Assembly (NCBI RefSeq): GCF_004006535.1
Contig: NZ_RLIH01000006.1
Coordinates: 1 to 64,000 of the forward strand
DNA from: Anaerosphaera multitolerans
GTDB taxonomy: Bacteria > Bacillota > Clostridia > Tissierellales > Peptoniphilaceae
Direction of reading: 5' to 3'
DNA: 64,000 nt
Below the pieces are notes generated by a model that did no database searches, had not been told where the DNA came from, and saw only the letters and a list, made by a program, of their open reading frames with translations. Below, piece by piece: positions 1 to 9,282 of the stretch. Within the stretch, counting starts at the first letter, position 1; every line of letters begins with the position of its first letter. A program made the translations under genes and the position numbers.

Positions 1-189
1 CGCTGTTTTAAAACAGCTTATTTATTATATTATGCTTACACTTTGTTGTCAATACCTTTTTTTATTTTACTTTAAAAGTTTTATCACTTTTAAAATAAAG
101 CAATCAGCCTCAGCTGACTTAATTTAGTTTACCATTTCTACTTTTTTATGTCAATCATTTTTTACTTCATTTTTTTAAAATTTTAATCT
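1..189. other. Intergenic, no gene seen
   Basis: No coding frame or Shine-Dalgarno sequence is visible. The stretch is very AT-rich and holds small inverted repeats: a perfect 16-bp palindrome at 2-17 (GCTGTTTT/AAAACAGC), TTTAAAAG/CTTTTAAA near 72-96, and TCAGC/GCTGA near 106-119. The palindrome at the left edge could be the terminator stem of a gene outside the window. The 106-119 hairpin could end the TPR-protein transcript. Both readings are weak because no long T tract follows. Confidence 0.4.
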
Positions 190-1287
190 TTATTCTATTA
201 AATTTAAAAGTTCTTCATTAGGCTCCAGTTGATAAGCTTTTTTTAAATATTTTTTATAATTATCATCTTTTTTATTCAATAAAAGTATACCCAAGTTATA
301 ATTTAAGATATAACTATCCTCAACTTTAGATAGACCGTCTAAATAAGTTTGTATAGCTTCATCGGAATAGTCCATAGCTATATAGCACATTCCCTTTTGA
401 TTATAAAATTGCTCTTCCCTATCATCTAAACTTATAGCTATATCAATACTTTCTAAGGCTTCGTTTATAAATCCCAAATTATATTGACTTAAACTGAAAT
501 AGTAATATAGAAGCGACTGTTCCGGATATAATCCAGATACATTTTGTAAAACACCATAGGCATCTTGGAACTTCCCGTAGCTTATATAGGTTTCAGCAAT
601 TTCTACATTGGCATAATCCTCCAGCTCCATAAGCACTTCTCTTACTTCTGTCTTTAAATCCTCATAATCACTTTCACTATTTAAAAATTTTTCAAAATAC
701 AATTTTGATTTTAAATATTTTTTTAAATCTCTAAATATATATCCCAATCTATAGTAGGCTAAATAATATTCTTCATCCTTACTTATAATTTGTTCATAGG
801 ATTTAACTATATTATTTATCATCTTTTCCTTGTCTTTTTCTTCTATTTCATTAAAATAACGGTTATATATATTCTCCAGTATATTTGTCTTCATAAACTT
901 TATTTCATTATCTTCACCTATTATTGAACTTAAGCCATTTAAGTAAATATAACCATCTATCAGCTCATTATTTTCAACTGATTTTGAACTTAAATAAATC
1001 ACGTAATTTTTTAAATCTCTAATACTGTGATTTAAAATTTCAATATACTTTTCCCTATATTTAAATTCTCCGTCTATTCCCAACAAATAGATAATTCCTT
1101 GATTTATCTTCTCTATACTGATTTCTTCTTCAAACTCACTTGTCCTAATTCCCTCTACTAAATTATTTAAATTCATAGGTAGAGGTAAATCTCTATCTAT
1201 TTTAAAATTGGCAATTTCAGTGTCTTTTTTCAATTCTAAAAAAACTATATTTTTTAACTTCTCTTGTATCTCCATCTCTAAATTCAT
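190..1287 (-). CDS. TPR-repeat protein of unknown function
   Basis: A 365-residue cytoplasmic-looking protein without signal peptide or membrane segment. Residues about 174-358 contain consecutive 34-residue TPR-like helical pairs, with typical small/aromatic patterns such as YRLGYIF, YFSLSQYNLG, NQKGMCYIAM and NYNLGILLL. These form a scaffold that usually binds partner proteins. The first 150 residues match nothing I recognise. The ATG start has AGGTGG six bases upstream. The gene lies 19 bp downstream of the broken amidohydrolase and is probably co-transcribed with it, but nothing shows a shared function. The fold is fairly sure and the role unknown. Confidence 0.75.
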   Translation of the reverse strand: MNLEMEIQEKLKNIVFLELKKDTEIANFKIDRDLPLPMNLNNLVEGIRTSEFEEEISIEKINQGIIYLLGIDGEFKYREKYIEILNHSIRDLKNYVIYLSSKSVENNELIDGYIYLNGLSSIIGEDNEIKFMKTNILENIYNRYFNEIEEKDKEKMINNIVKSYEQIISKDEEYYLAYYRLGYIFRDLKKYLKSKLYFEKFLNSESDYEDLKTEVREVLMELEDYANVEIAETYISYGKFQDAYGVLQNVSGLYPEQSLLYYYFSLSQYNLGFINEALESIDIAISLDDREEQFYNQKGMCYIAMDYSDEAIQTYLDGLSKVEDSYILNYNLGILLLNKKDDNYKKYLKKAYQLEPNEELLNLIE

Positions 1288-1306
1288 TAGATACCACCTA
1301 AATTTT

Positions 1307-2537
1307 TCAATTGTTTTTCGTTAATTTTTTACATACATCTAAAAGGACATTCGCTCCATTTTCAATATCTTTATCCTCAGTCTTTTCATTTGGATTGTGA
1401 CTTATACCTCCGATACTTGGTACGAAAATCATTGCAGTCGGAGCTATTCTGGAAATCATCTGCGCATCATGTCCTGCTCCGGAAGTCATTTTCTTATATG
1501 TGAATCCTCTTTTTTTAACCGCTTCTTCTATTATATTTACAATGATTTTATCAAACTTAACCGGATCAAACCTAACTAGCTGCTGAGATTTTATTTTTAC
1601 TCCGTCAGTTTTTTCCAATTCTTTATAAAATTCCTTTAGTTTGTTTTCTTCCTCTAATAATGTTTCATTGTCAGGATTTCTAAAATCTATAGTAAACTTC
1701 ACCTCCGCCGGTATTATGTTTATAGCATTTGGCTTAAACTCCATAGTTCCAATAGTAGCAACTGTGGACTTATTTATATTTGCTCTTTCTCTTAAGTATG
1801 TGTTGATTTTTGCAGCAACAAGTCCCGCATCTTTTCTTAGATAAGTAGGCGTTGTACCGGCATGGTTTGCTTCACCTAATATAGTAACCTCCTGCCATGA
1901 GATTCCCTGTAGGTTTTCTACAACACCTATGGAAATTTCTTCCTTGTCCAAAATAGGACCTTGCTCTACGTGAAGTTCTATATAGTGTTCTATTTCAATA
2001 AATCCGGGTTCCCCTATCCCCGGCATATCCAATACGATTTAATTCATCGCCAAGTACTGTCCCGTCAATTCCAATTGTAGATAGAGCTTCATTAATATCT
2101 AAACCGCCCGCATAGACTAAAGAGCCCATCATGTCAGGCTGGTACCTAATTCCTTCTTCATTGGTAAATGCTCCTATTACAATAGGACGACCGGGCTTAT
2201 AATTTAATTCTTTTAAAGTTCTAACAACTTCTATTCCTGAAAGTACACCGTAGCACCCGTCATAAATTCCAGCATCTACTACTGAATCAATATGAGAACC
2301 AATCATTAATACCTTTTCATCTTTGTTTTCCTCATCTTCCCAAATTCCAAAAATATTTCCTATCCTATCTACTTCAACTCTAAGTCCAATATCTTCCATT
2401 AGCGATACTACGTAGTCTCTTCCCGCTTTATCCTCATCACTTGCGGCAACTCTTGACCTTCTGCCCTCTTTATCTATTCCCTTACTACCAAGTTCCTTTA
2501 AAGTACTAACCAATCTATTTCCATTAATAGTACTCAT
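1307..2537 (-). pseudogene. M20-family amidohydrolase (hydantoinase/carbamoylase type), frameshifted
   Basis: Two frames, 2537-1995 and then 2032-1307, make up one Zn-dependent amidase of the N-carbamoyl-L-amino-acid hydrolase / allantoate amidohydrolase group, which removes the carbamoyl or ureido group from amino acids. The first part carries the metal motif GSHIDSV (H82, D84), D93 in IYDGCYGV and the TNEEG glutamates. The second part carries ELHVEQGP, GAGHDAQ and SHNPNEK. All expected metal and catalytic motifs survive, and the joined length of about 410 residues is normal. The frame breaks in a G-rich stretch (C runs on the plus strand at 2011-2014 and 2018-2021). Removing one G would restore GYAGD...EPGFIEIEHYIELH. 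The ATG start has AAGGAGAG upstream. It could be a recent pseudogene or a homopolymer sequencing error. Confidence 0.85.
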
Positions 2538-2687
2538 AGTATCTCTCCTTATCCTTCTATATTATATACAGCTTTAATTAACGCCTAATAAAATTGTTTA
2601 GACGTATCCTTGTGCCAAATTATATAATAACCAGCAATTAAATACGCCTTTAACTAACAAATTTTAAATTATAGTTTAATTTTACTA

Positions 2688-3458
2688 TTAAATACCACCC
2701 ATGTACTGTCTCTTTCTCATAGAGCTTGAACTTAAAATCCTAAACAGCTCTCCTCTAAAAACTACATATATGGCAGTTATAACCTGAATCACAAAAGTAT
2801 GAGCCAGTACCCTAATTGCCACATGTACAGGTATACTCAATGATAAATAGACATCCATTCCCAAAGTTACTTCAATTATATTTCTTTGGATAATGTTTCC
2901 AAAGTTGTATCCTAAAACTTGACATACTACCATGTAGATAGCCAAGGGTATTAACCAATGAATAAAATTTTCCTTCATAAAATTCAAAGAATATCCATAG
3001 GCAGATGTATAGGATTCTCCTCTTACATAAATTGCTTCTGAGAGAGGATTAAATATTACAAATACCACGATTAAAACTAACTGATACAATGAATATCCAA
3101 AGCTACCTCCAACTATGTTTATTAACATCAATATAAAGTAAGCTGAATAAATTGCATAAAAATAATTTTTAAATGAGGAACTTAAATATTTAAAACTTAT
3201 CCTATTATAAAAATGTAAATCGGAAAGTAGGCTAAAATAACTTGATAATATTAAGGCATAGGCTATTGCTATAATAAATCCCATTAAAAAAGATCCGCCT
3301 GTATAAAATCCCACTCTAGATAAAATATTATTTATTAAGAAAAAAATAAAACTATATATAAAGGGCAACAATAAAACTATGGGATTTTTTTTAATTCGGT
3401 TTAAAGTTTCCATAGCAGCCTTCTTATATACCATACCTATATCATTTAAATAATTCAT
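2688..3458 (-). CDS. Polytopic membrane protein, unknown function
   Basis: A 256-residue protein with about six hydrophobic segments: residues around 27-47, 57-75, 105-125, 127-145, 163-185 and 205-235. It starts with a short cytoplasmic stretch and ends in a basic tail (SSSMRKRQYMGG). It resembles the loosely defined membrane proteins of the DUF975/YesL sort in length and topology only, and I see no catalytic motif. The ATG is preceded by GGAGG at seven bases. A sigma-A-type promoter lies just upstream, back to back with the promoter of the divergent secreted protein. Function is not assignable from sequence. Confidence 0.7.
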   Translation of the reverse strand: MNYLNDIGMVYKKAAMETLNRIKKNPIVLLLPFIYSFIFFLINNILSRVGFYTGGSFLMGFIIAIAYALILSSYFSLLSDLHFYNRISFKYLSSSFKNYFYAIYSAYFILMLINIVGGSFGYSLYQLVLIVVFVIFNPLSEAIYVRGESYTSAYGYSLNFMKENFIHWLIPLAIYMVVCQVLGYNFGNIIQRNIIEVTLGMDVYLSLSIPVHVAIRVLAHTFVIQVITAIYVVFRGELFRILSSSSMRKRQYMGGI

Positions 3459-3478
3459 ATAAATACCTCCATTTGATT

Positions 3479-3507
3479 ATTATACCAAATTAATATCCAT
3501 ATCTTAA
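3479..3507 (-). promoter_or_regulatory. Promoter for the membrane protein
   Basis: On the minus strand TTAAGA is followed by a 17-bp spacer and TATAAT, 20 bases before the start codon of the membrane protein. The -35 matches consensus at four of six positions and the -10 at six of six. Transcription would leave a very short leader. Confidence 0.6.
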
Positions 3508-3525
3508 ACTTTTATAGATAAATAT

Positions 3526-3554
3526 TTGAGAAATCTTTTAATAACTATTATACT
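3526..3554 (+). promoter_or_regulatory. Promoter for the secreted glycosidase-like gene
   Basis: TTGAGA, a 17-bp spacer and TATACT lie 30 bases before the ATG. Both boxes match sigma-A consensus at five of six positions. It faces away from the minus-strand promoter in the same gap. Confidence 0.7.
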
Positions 3555-3584
3555 TATACTTATAAATAAAGTTAGGAGGATTAT

Positions 3585-5816
3585 ATGAAAGATAAGATTA
3601 GAAAAATATTGGCTTTAATCTTAATTACATGTTTACTTAGCACACCTTTAAGTGTATTTGCAGAAGAACCTCAATTTTCTGAAATAATTTCTCAAGGTGT
3701 TACAAGGGAACAATATACCGTTAACAGAGGTGGCTATGATACTGTAGTTAACGTATTAAAATGCGACCTTACAAACCAATACTTAAATATAGAAGTCGTT
3801 GCAGGAGGAGGAAAATATACCAATAAGGCAACTGTTTCCGAAATGGCCAGTAGAACAGATGCCACAGCTCTTGTAAACGGAGACTTTTTCAATATGTTAT
3901 TACAAGGTGCTCCCGAAGGACCTTCAATTGTAAGCGGAAAACTTGAAAGTTCTCCATGTGTCTATACAGGATTGTACTCTTTAGGTATTACCCAGGATAA
4001 TACAGCACATATTGAACAAATTCAATTTAGCGGTAAAGTAACTGCCAAGAACGGAAAGTCATACCCTATTGACGGACTTAATAAATCCTACTATTGGTAT
4101 GACGGAACTAATGAATATTCTCATGAAAATAAAATTCAACTTTACAGTGACTTTTGGGCATCATCTTCAAGAGGAGATAAAAACAATTCCGAAATCCTTG
4201 TAAATGGAAATGGTGTTGTTGAACAAATAAGTGAAAATCAAAATTTTAATTTCTCAGTTCCTGATGGAAAGATGATTTTGCAAGCTGACGGACTTGCCTA
4301 TGATTTCATAAAACAAAATATAAAAGTTGGCGACGTTATAAAAGTGGATTACGCAATTACCCCTCAAAGAGATTTTAAATTTTTAATTGGAGGACATGCG
4401 CTTTTAGTAGACAACGGAGAAATTGTTCCATATACCAAGGACGTAAATGTACTTGGCGGAAGCAGAGCCAGAACAGCAGCCGGTATCTCTAAAGACGGCA
4501 AAACTCTGTACTTGGTTTCAGCTGAAGGTAGAACTTCCCGAAGTGACGGTTTTAAACTTGAAACCCTAGCTGACTTTATGAAATCCATAGGTTGTCATAG
4601 AGCTGTTAACTTAGACGGTGGCGGTTCAACAGCTATGGTCGTTAAAAACCTAGGTGAATTTGAAAGAACCAGAGTTATAAATCCTGAAAGAAATGCAGCT
4701 GAAAGAAAAGTAGTAAGCGGAATCGGAATTTATAATACCGCTCCAAGTACCGGAGTTCCTATAGGAGCCAAAATTAAGGGGCCAGACGTTTTAGTAATTG
4801 GTCAAAGTGCTGAATACTCTCTTGGCGGAGTTTGGGATGAAAACTACAAACCTATTAATACGGAAAACTCCGTTTATACTTTTTCTTCTGATGAAGCAAC
4901 AGATGGCGTGTGGGACGGAAAGTGGTTCTTAGCTTTAAATTCCGGTACCGTTAACCTACACTTAACCACTGCTCAAGGATTTAAAACTACAAAGCCAATT
5001 GAAGTTAAAGGTTTTGACTATATTGATACACTAAGTGTAAAGGCAAATAAACAAAGAGTCAGTGAAGGTGAAACTATTAATATAACTGCCGAGGCTACTC
5101 TAAAAAATAAAGAAAAAGTTGTTTTAAGTCCAAAAGTTTTAGAGTATAGCATTGAGGGTTTTGACGGAAGTTTTGATGAAAACGGCAACTTATTAATAAA
5201 TGCTCTTAATGATAATCTAAGCGGTAAAGTAACGGTTAAGGCCGGTGATGTAACTGGTAGCACTACGCTTACAGATAATAATGCTAAAATTATAAATATG
5301 AATATTGGCAAAAAAGACTACACTTTAAATGACGAAAAGAAAGAAATGGATGCAGCTCCTTACATTAGTAACAATCGTACCTTCGTTCCTGTAAGATTTA
5401 TAGTAGAAGGCTTTGGCGGAAAAGTTGATTATGATGAAGAAAATAAAGTGGTAAAAGTAACTTATAATAACAATGAGATTTTAATACCTGTTGGCAGCAG
5501 TACTATTGAAGTTAATGGAGATGAAGTTACAATTGATGCACCGGCAGTAATTAAGGAAAATCGAACTTACATCCCGGTTAGGTTTGTAGCTGAGGCTTTG
5601 GGAATGGAAGTAGATTACAACTCCGCTACTAGAGGAATTACCATTATAGAATTAGCCAAAGAAAATCTACAAACTAATAATGATTTTGATGAAACTATTA
5701 TAGAGAATATTGAAGAAGAAAATTTAGAGATAAATTTAAATAATGTTGATGAAAACTCTGAAGATGTTCAAAATATAATAATTGAGGGTTCAAAAGAAAA
5801 CAATACAATTAATTAA
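3585..5816 (+). CDS. Secreted phosphodiester glycosidase-family protein with copper-amine-oxidase-like C-terminus
   Basis: A 743-residue exported protein. Residues 1-26 are a signal peptide ending VFA-EE. Residues about 50-385 form a NAGPA-type domain (phosphodiester N-acetylglucosaminidase family, found in bacterial exopolysaccharide and wall-associated proteins), with LVNGDFFN, the glycine-rich VNLDGGGSTAMVV near residue 340 and VVSGIGIY at its end. A middle beta-rich region of about 170 residues follows. Residues about 575-690 hold two copper-amine-oxidase N-terminal-like repeats with the hallmark RTFVPVRF and RTYIPVRF motifs. The last 50 residues are acidic. AGGAGG precedes the ATG. Family knowledge suggests hydrolysis of a sugar-phosphodiester bond at the cell surface, but the substrate is unknown. 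It is monocistronic, with its own promoter and terminator. Confidence 0.85.
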   Translation: MKDKIRKILALILITCLLSTPLSVFAEEPQFSEIISQGVTREQYTVNRGGYDTVVNVLKCDLTNQYLNIEVVAGGGKYTNKATVSEMASRTDATALVNGDFFNMLLQGAPEGPSIVSGKLESSPCVYTGLYSLGITQDNTAHIEQIQFSGKVTAKNGKSYPIDGLNKSYYWYDGTNEYSHENKIQLYSDFWASSSRGDKNNSEILVNGNGVVEQISENQNFNFSVPDGKMILQADGLAYDFIKQNIKVGDVIKVDYAITPQRDFKFLIGGHALLVDNGEIVPYTKDVNVLGGSRARTAAGISKDGKTLYLVSAEGRTSRSDGFKLETLADFMKSIGCHRAVNLDGGGSTAMVVKNLGEFERTRVINPERNAAERKVVSGIGIYNTAPSTGVPIGAKIKGPDVLVIGQSAEYSLGGVWDENYKPINTENSVYTFSSDEATDGVWDGKWFLALNSGTVNLHLTTAQGFKTTKPIEVKGFDYIDTLSVKANKQRVSEGETINITAEATLKNKEKVVLSPKVLEYSIEGFDGSFDENGNLLINALNDNLSGKVTVKAGDVTGSTTLTDNNAKIINMNIGKKDYTLNDEKKEMDAAPYISNNRTFVPVRFIVEGFGGKVDYDEENKVVKVTYNNNEILIPVGSSTIEVNGDEVTIDAPAVIKENRTYIPVRFVAEALGMEVDYNSATRGITIIELAKENLQTNNDFDETIIENIEEENLEINLNNVDENSEDVQNIIIEGSKENNTIN

Positions 5817-5820
5817 ACAA

Positions 5821-5854
5821 AAAATCGATTATCATTTATTTGATAATCGATTTT
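5821..5854. terminator. Bidirectional intrinsic terminator
   Basis: A 14-bp perfect stem (AAAATCGATTATCA with its complement) and a 6-base loop sit between the convergent secreted-protein and livF genes. T runs follow on the plus strand and A runs precede, so it can stop transcription from both sides. Confidence 0.9.
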
Positions 5855-5855
5855 T

Positions 5856-6563
5856 TTACGCTCCTAAATAAGCTTCCTTAACTGATTTATCCTCCATTAA
5901 CTCAATGGAAGTTCCTTCCTTTACAATTTTTCCCGTTTCAAGTACATAGGCTCTATCTGAAATCGAAAGGGCCAAATTTGCATTTTGTTCAACTAAAAGA
6001 ATAGTTACTCCCTCTTTCTTTAAAGTCTTTATTACATCAAAGATTTTTTCTACAAATAAGGGAGACAAACCCATAGATGGTTCATCTAAAAGAATAAGTC
6101 TGGGTCTACTCATAATAGCTCTTCCCATAGCAAGCATTTGCTGCTCGCCTCCGGATAAAGTTCCTGCAAGCTGATCCTTTCTCTCCAATAAAATCGGAAA
6201 TCTTTCATAGATTTTCTCTATATCTTTATTAATATTTTCTTGGGAATCCCTAACTGTAAAGGCTCCTAATTTTAAATTGTCAAGTACGGAGAGACCTGTG
6301 AAAATCCTTCTGCCCTCAGGCACTTGAGCTATTCCATTCTTAGTAATTACATTTGCCTTCGTCTTGGTAATGTCCTTACCTTCAAAAATTACTGTTCCCT
6401 CTCTCTTGGGAATAATTCCTGAAATACTTTGAAGTGTAGTAGTTTTACCTGCACCGTTTGCTCCTATTAAACAAACAATTTCTCCTTCATCAACAGTTAT
6501 ATTTACTCCCTTTAGTGCATGGATATTATCGTAATAAACATTTAAATTTGTAACTTCTAACAT
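5856..6563 (-). CDS. livF: Branched-chain amino acid ABC transporter ATP-binding protein LivF
   Basis: The second of the two ATPases that power LIV-type uptake of leucine, isoleucine and valine. It shows Walker A (GANGAGKTT), the ABC signature LSGGEQQM, Walker B (LILLDEPS) and the H-loop region LLVEQNA. At 235 residues it has the usual LivF length. The frame is open for ten more codons upstream, but GGAGG sits eight bases before the internal ATG at 6563, and MLEVTNLNVYY matches family N-termini, so I use that start. It follows livG by one base and is the last gene of the transporter operon. Confidence 0.95.
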   Translation of the reverse strand: MLEVTNLNVYYDNIHALKGVNITVDEGEIVCLIGANGAGKTTTLQSISGIIPKREGTVIFEGKDITKTKANVITKNGIAQVPEGRRIFTGLSVLDNLKLGAFTVRDSQENINKDIEKIYERFPILLERKDQLAGTLSGGEQQMLAMGRAIMSRPRLILLDEPSMGLSPLFVEKIFDVIKTLKKEGVTILLVEQNANLALSISDRAYVLETGKIVKEGTSIELMEDKSVKEAYLGA

Positions 6564-6564
6564 C

Positions 6565-7338
6565 TTACGCACCTCCAGAGCCCAAGTAGGCATTAATTAC
6601 TTTTTCGTCGTTTATAACTTCTATGGGATCTCCCTCTGCCAGTACTTGGCCATAGTTTAAAACCATTAATCTTTCACATATTCCCAGTACAAGTTTCATA
6701 TCGTGTTCAATTAAAAGTATGGTAATCCCAAATTTATCCCTTATAAATTTTATTGTATTCATTAACTCTTCAGTTTCTGTAGGATTCATTCCCGCCGCAG
6801 GTTCATCTAATAGCAGTAGCGACGGATTTGTTGCCATGGCTCTTGCTATTTCGAGCTTCCTTTGTTGTCCATAGGGAAGGGTATTCGCGGAGTATTGTTT
6901 GTAATTATCCAAGTCAAAGAGTTTTAAAATTTCCATTGCCTTTGAGTTTACCTCAAACTCTTCCTTCCAATATCCCTTAGTCCTAAACATACCATTTAAA
7001 ATGGAATATTTCATATCCTTATTCATTGCAATTTTTACATTGTCTAAAACGGAAAGATATCCGAATAACCTAATATTTTGAAAAGTTCTTGCAATTCCCG
7101 ACTCCACTATTTTGTGAGGTTTAAATCCGTTGATCTTCTCCCCATTTAAAATTATATCGCCTTCAGTAGGTGCATATACTCCTGTAATCATGTTAAATAC
7201 AGTTGTCTTTCCTGCACCGTTTGGTCCTATAAGTCCAAGCAATTCTCCCTTATTAATTTTCAAATTTAAATCTTTAACCGCCTGCAATCCGCCAAATCTT
7301 ATTCCCACATTCTCGCAAGTTAAAACCGTATCGCTCAT
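6565..7338 (-). CDS. livG: Branched-chain amino acid ABC transporter ATP-binding protein LivG
   Basis: The first ATPase of the LIV transporter, 257 residues. Walker A is GPNGAGKTT, the signature is the degenerate LPYGQQRKLEIA typical of LivG rather than LSGGQ, Walker B is LLLLDEPA, and the switch histidine is in IEHDM. The ATG overlaps the livM stop by four bases (ATGA), a translational-coupling arrangement, and has GAGAGGTGA upstream. With LivF it forms the asymmetric ATPase dimer that drives the LivH/LivM channel. Confidence 0.95.
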   Translation of the reverse strand: MSDTVLTCENVGIRFGGLQAVKDLNLKINKGELLGLIGPNGAGKTTVFNMITGVYAPTEGDIILNGEKINGFKPHKIVESGIARTFQNIRLFGYLSVLDNVKIAMNKDMKYSILNGMFRTKGYWKEEFEVNSKAMEILKLFDLDNYKQYSANTLPYGQQRKLEIARAMATNPSLLLLDEPAAGMNPTETEELMNTIKFIRDKFGITILLIEHDMKLVLGICERLMVLNYGQVLAEGDPIEVINDEKVINAYLGSGGA

Positions 7339-8315
7339 GATTTTTCACCTCTCTTTTTCTGGGATCTATTAACTATGCTGTTAACCAAACCTGTAATAGA
7401 AAATTCCTTTCTTCCCAGTAATCCCTCCGGTCTAAAAATCATCATTAATATTAATACCAATGAATACACAATCATTCTATACTCGGCAAACTTTCTCAAC
7501 ATCTCCGGTATAATAGTTAAAACAGTAGATGAAAATACAGCTCCCGTAAAAGAACCCATACCTCCAAGAACTACCATTACCAAAATATCAAAGGATTTAT
7601 TGTAGCCAAAGTCCTTCGCCCCTATAAAACCTACGTTATGCGCATACATTGCACCGGCGACTCCTGCAAAAAAAGCCGAAAGTGCAAAGGCAAAAGTCTT
7701 ATAGTAAGTTACATTTATCCCGGAGCTTTGTGCTGCAATTTCATTTTCACGAATGGCAAGTACTGCTCGACCATGACGCGAAGTCATAATTGAAAACATA
7801 AGTGCCACAGAAATACACATAACTGCAAATAAAATACCGAAATTCTGAACTCTAGGTATTCCCGCTATACCTTGGGCTCCTCCAGTAAAGTCAAAATATT
7901 CAATTAATACTCTTATAATCTCTCCAAAAGCCAATGTTACAATGGCAAGATAATCCCCTTTTAATCTAAGGGTAGGTATTCCTATTAAAACTCCTACTAA
8001 ACAGGCAAATAAACCTGCCAATAACAATCCCACAACATATCCCGGAATTCCCGGAATAACTCCAGTCTTTGCAAACAGAGCAGCTGTGTACGCTCCAATG
8101 GACATAAACCCTGCATGACCTAAGGTAATCTGTCCCAAGTTTCCCACAGTTATATTTAAACTAACTGCAAGGACTATATTTATACATACAAGTCTTATAA
8201 TTGAAATTCCATAGCTATTTATTATTCCCAGTTTATTAAAGGCAAATACAAGTACATAGAAAAGTACCAGTAATATTAAGATTAAAGTATATATTCCTTT
8301 TTTCTGTCTCGTCAT
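7335..8315 (-). CDS. livM: Branched-chain amino acid ABC transporter permease LivM
   Basis: A 326-residue integral membrane protein with about ten hydrophobic helices and the LivM hallmarks NITVGNLGQITLGHAGFM and VVLGGMGSFTGA. It pairs with LivH to form the translocation pore for branched-chain amino acids. It follows livH by eight bases and overlaps livG by four. The cytoplasmic C-terminal end is basic (SQKKRGEKS). AGGTGATATT precedes its ATG. Confidence 0.95.
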   Translation of the reverse strand: MTRQKKGIYTLILILLVLFYVLVFAFNKLGIINSYGISIIRLVCINIVLAVSLNITVGNLGQITLGHAGFMSIGAYTAALFAKTGVIPGIPGYVVGLLLAGLFACLVGVLIGIPTLRLKGDYLAIVTLAFGEIIRVLIEYFDFTGGAQGIAGIPRVQNFGILFAVMCISVALMFSIMTSRHGRAVLAIRENEIAAQSSGINVTYYKTFAFALSAFFAGVAGAMYAHNVGFIGAKDFGYNKSFDILVMVVLGGMGSFTGAVFSSTVLTIIPEMLRKFAEYRMIVYSLVLILMMIFRPEGLLGRKEFSITGLVNSIVNRSQKKRGEKS

Positions 8316-8323
8316 AATATCAC

Positions 8324-9211
8324 CTATACCTTTTCCTTTAAATTCTTTCCAAGTAAACCTGTAGGCTTTACTAAAAGAACTACTATTAAAAGTCCAAATA
8401 CAATGGCGTTGGTAAGTTTGCTGGAAATATAGGCCTTAGTTAGAGCCTCTATAATTCCAAGTATTAAACCGCCTAAAACCGCTCCCGGGATTAATCCTAT
8501 TCCTCCTACAACTGCCGCAGTAAAAGCTTTTATTCCCAGTGTTGAACCCATAAAGGGATCTACTTGGGGATATGCCGAAACATATAGCACTGCTGCAACA
8601 CCTGCAAGAGCCGAACCTATAGCAAAAGTCATTGTCAAAGTATTGTCTACGTTAATTCCCACTAATTCCGCAGCAGCATAATCTTCACTAGTAGCCACCA
8701 TAGCTTTTCCATACTTGGTTTTCTTCATAAATAATTGCAATAAAACAGTTAAAATAAGAGTTATCAATATGGTGTAAAGGCTGGTCTTAGAAATAGTAAA
8801 GTTTGCCGTACTAATTGCTGTTCCTTCAAAAATTGGCGGTACCGGTTTTGCCGTAGCCCCAAAAATTTTCATTACGGAATTTTGTAAAAGTAAGCTCACT
8901 CCAATTGCAGTTATTAAATTGGCAATTCGCGGGCTGTTCCTTAAAGGCTTATAGGCCAATCTTTCAATTAATACACCAAAAATTGTACATACTATTATTG
9001 AAGGTATTATTGCAAGATAAAAAGGAAGTCCCATATTTAAAAGTGCATATTGAATTGCCAAAACTGTAGTATAGGCGCCAATCATTATAATTTCGCCGTG
9101 AGCAAAGTTAATTAAAAGTGCTATTCCATATACCATGGTATATCCCAAAGCCACAAGAGCATATATGGAACCCAGTTGCAATCCATTGATAATCTGTAGT
9201 ATTAAACCCAC
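8324..9211 (-). CDS. livH: Branched-chain amino acid ABC transporter permease LivH
   Basis: A 295-residue permease with about eight membrane helices and the LivH signatures GYTMVYGI, INFAHGEI and GGIGLIPGAVLGG. It forms the pore with LivM. The start is GTG, with AAAGGAG eight bases upstream. A terminator-like hairpin separates it from the binding-protein gene, so the permeases and ATPases are probably made at lower level than LivJ. Confidence 0.95.
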   Translation of the reverse strand: MGLILQIINGLQLGSIYALVALGYTMVYGIALLINFAHGEIIMIGAYTTVLAIQYALLNMGLPFYLAIIPSIIVCTIFGVLIERLAYKPLRNSPRIANLITAIGVSLLLQNSVMKIFGATAKPVPPIFEGTAISTANFTISKTSLYTILITLILTVLLQLFMKKTKYGKAMVATSEDYAAAELVGINVDNTLTMTFAIGSALAGVAAVLYVSAYPQVDPFMGSTLGIKAFTAAVVGGIGLIPGAVLGGLILGIIEALTKAYISSKLTNAIVFGLLIVVLLVKPTGLLGKNLKEKV

Positions 9212-9236
9212 TTTGGTCTCCTTTCTCTAATCATAA

Positions 9237-9264
9237 AAGCGGCAAAAAAAGGCTTTTGCCGCTT
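9237..9264 (-). terminator. Intercistronic terminator/attenuator between livJ and livH
   Basis: An 11-bp perfect stem (AAGCGGCAAAA/TTTTGCCGCTT) with a 6-base loop, followed on the minus strand by a short T run. It lies between the binding-protein stop and the livH start in the same operon. The likely role is partial termination that favours the periplasmic-type binding lipoprotein over the membrane components. Confidence 0.8.
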
Positions 9265-9282
9265 ATTACATATGCTTATCTT

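Noticed and set aside
1995-2040. Programmed ribosomal frameshift in the M20 amidohydrolase
   Set aside because: I see no slippery heptamer or downstream pseudoknot, and family members are not known to use frameshifting. Mutation or sequencing error is simpler.
2538-2687. Imperfect repeat of AGGCGT upstream of the M20 gene as a regulatory element
   Set aside because: Only two partial copies with different flanks. No convincing -35 box accompanies the nearby TATAAT.
4364-4588. Antisense open frame within the secreted glycosidase gene
   Set aside because: It has no ribosome site and lies wholly inside a gene with clear family motifs, so it is a shadow frame.
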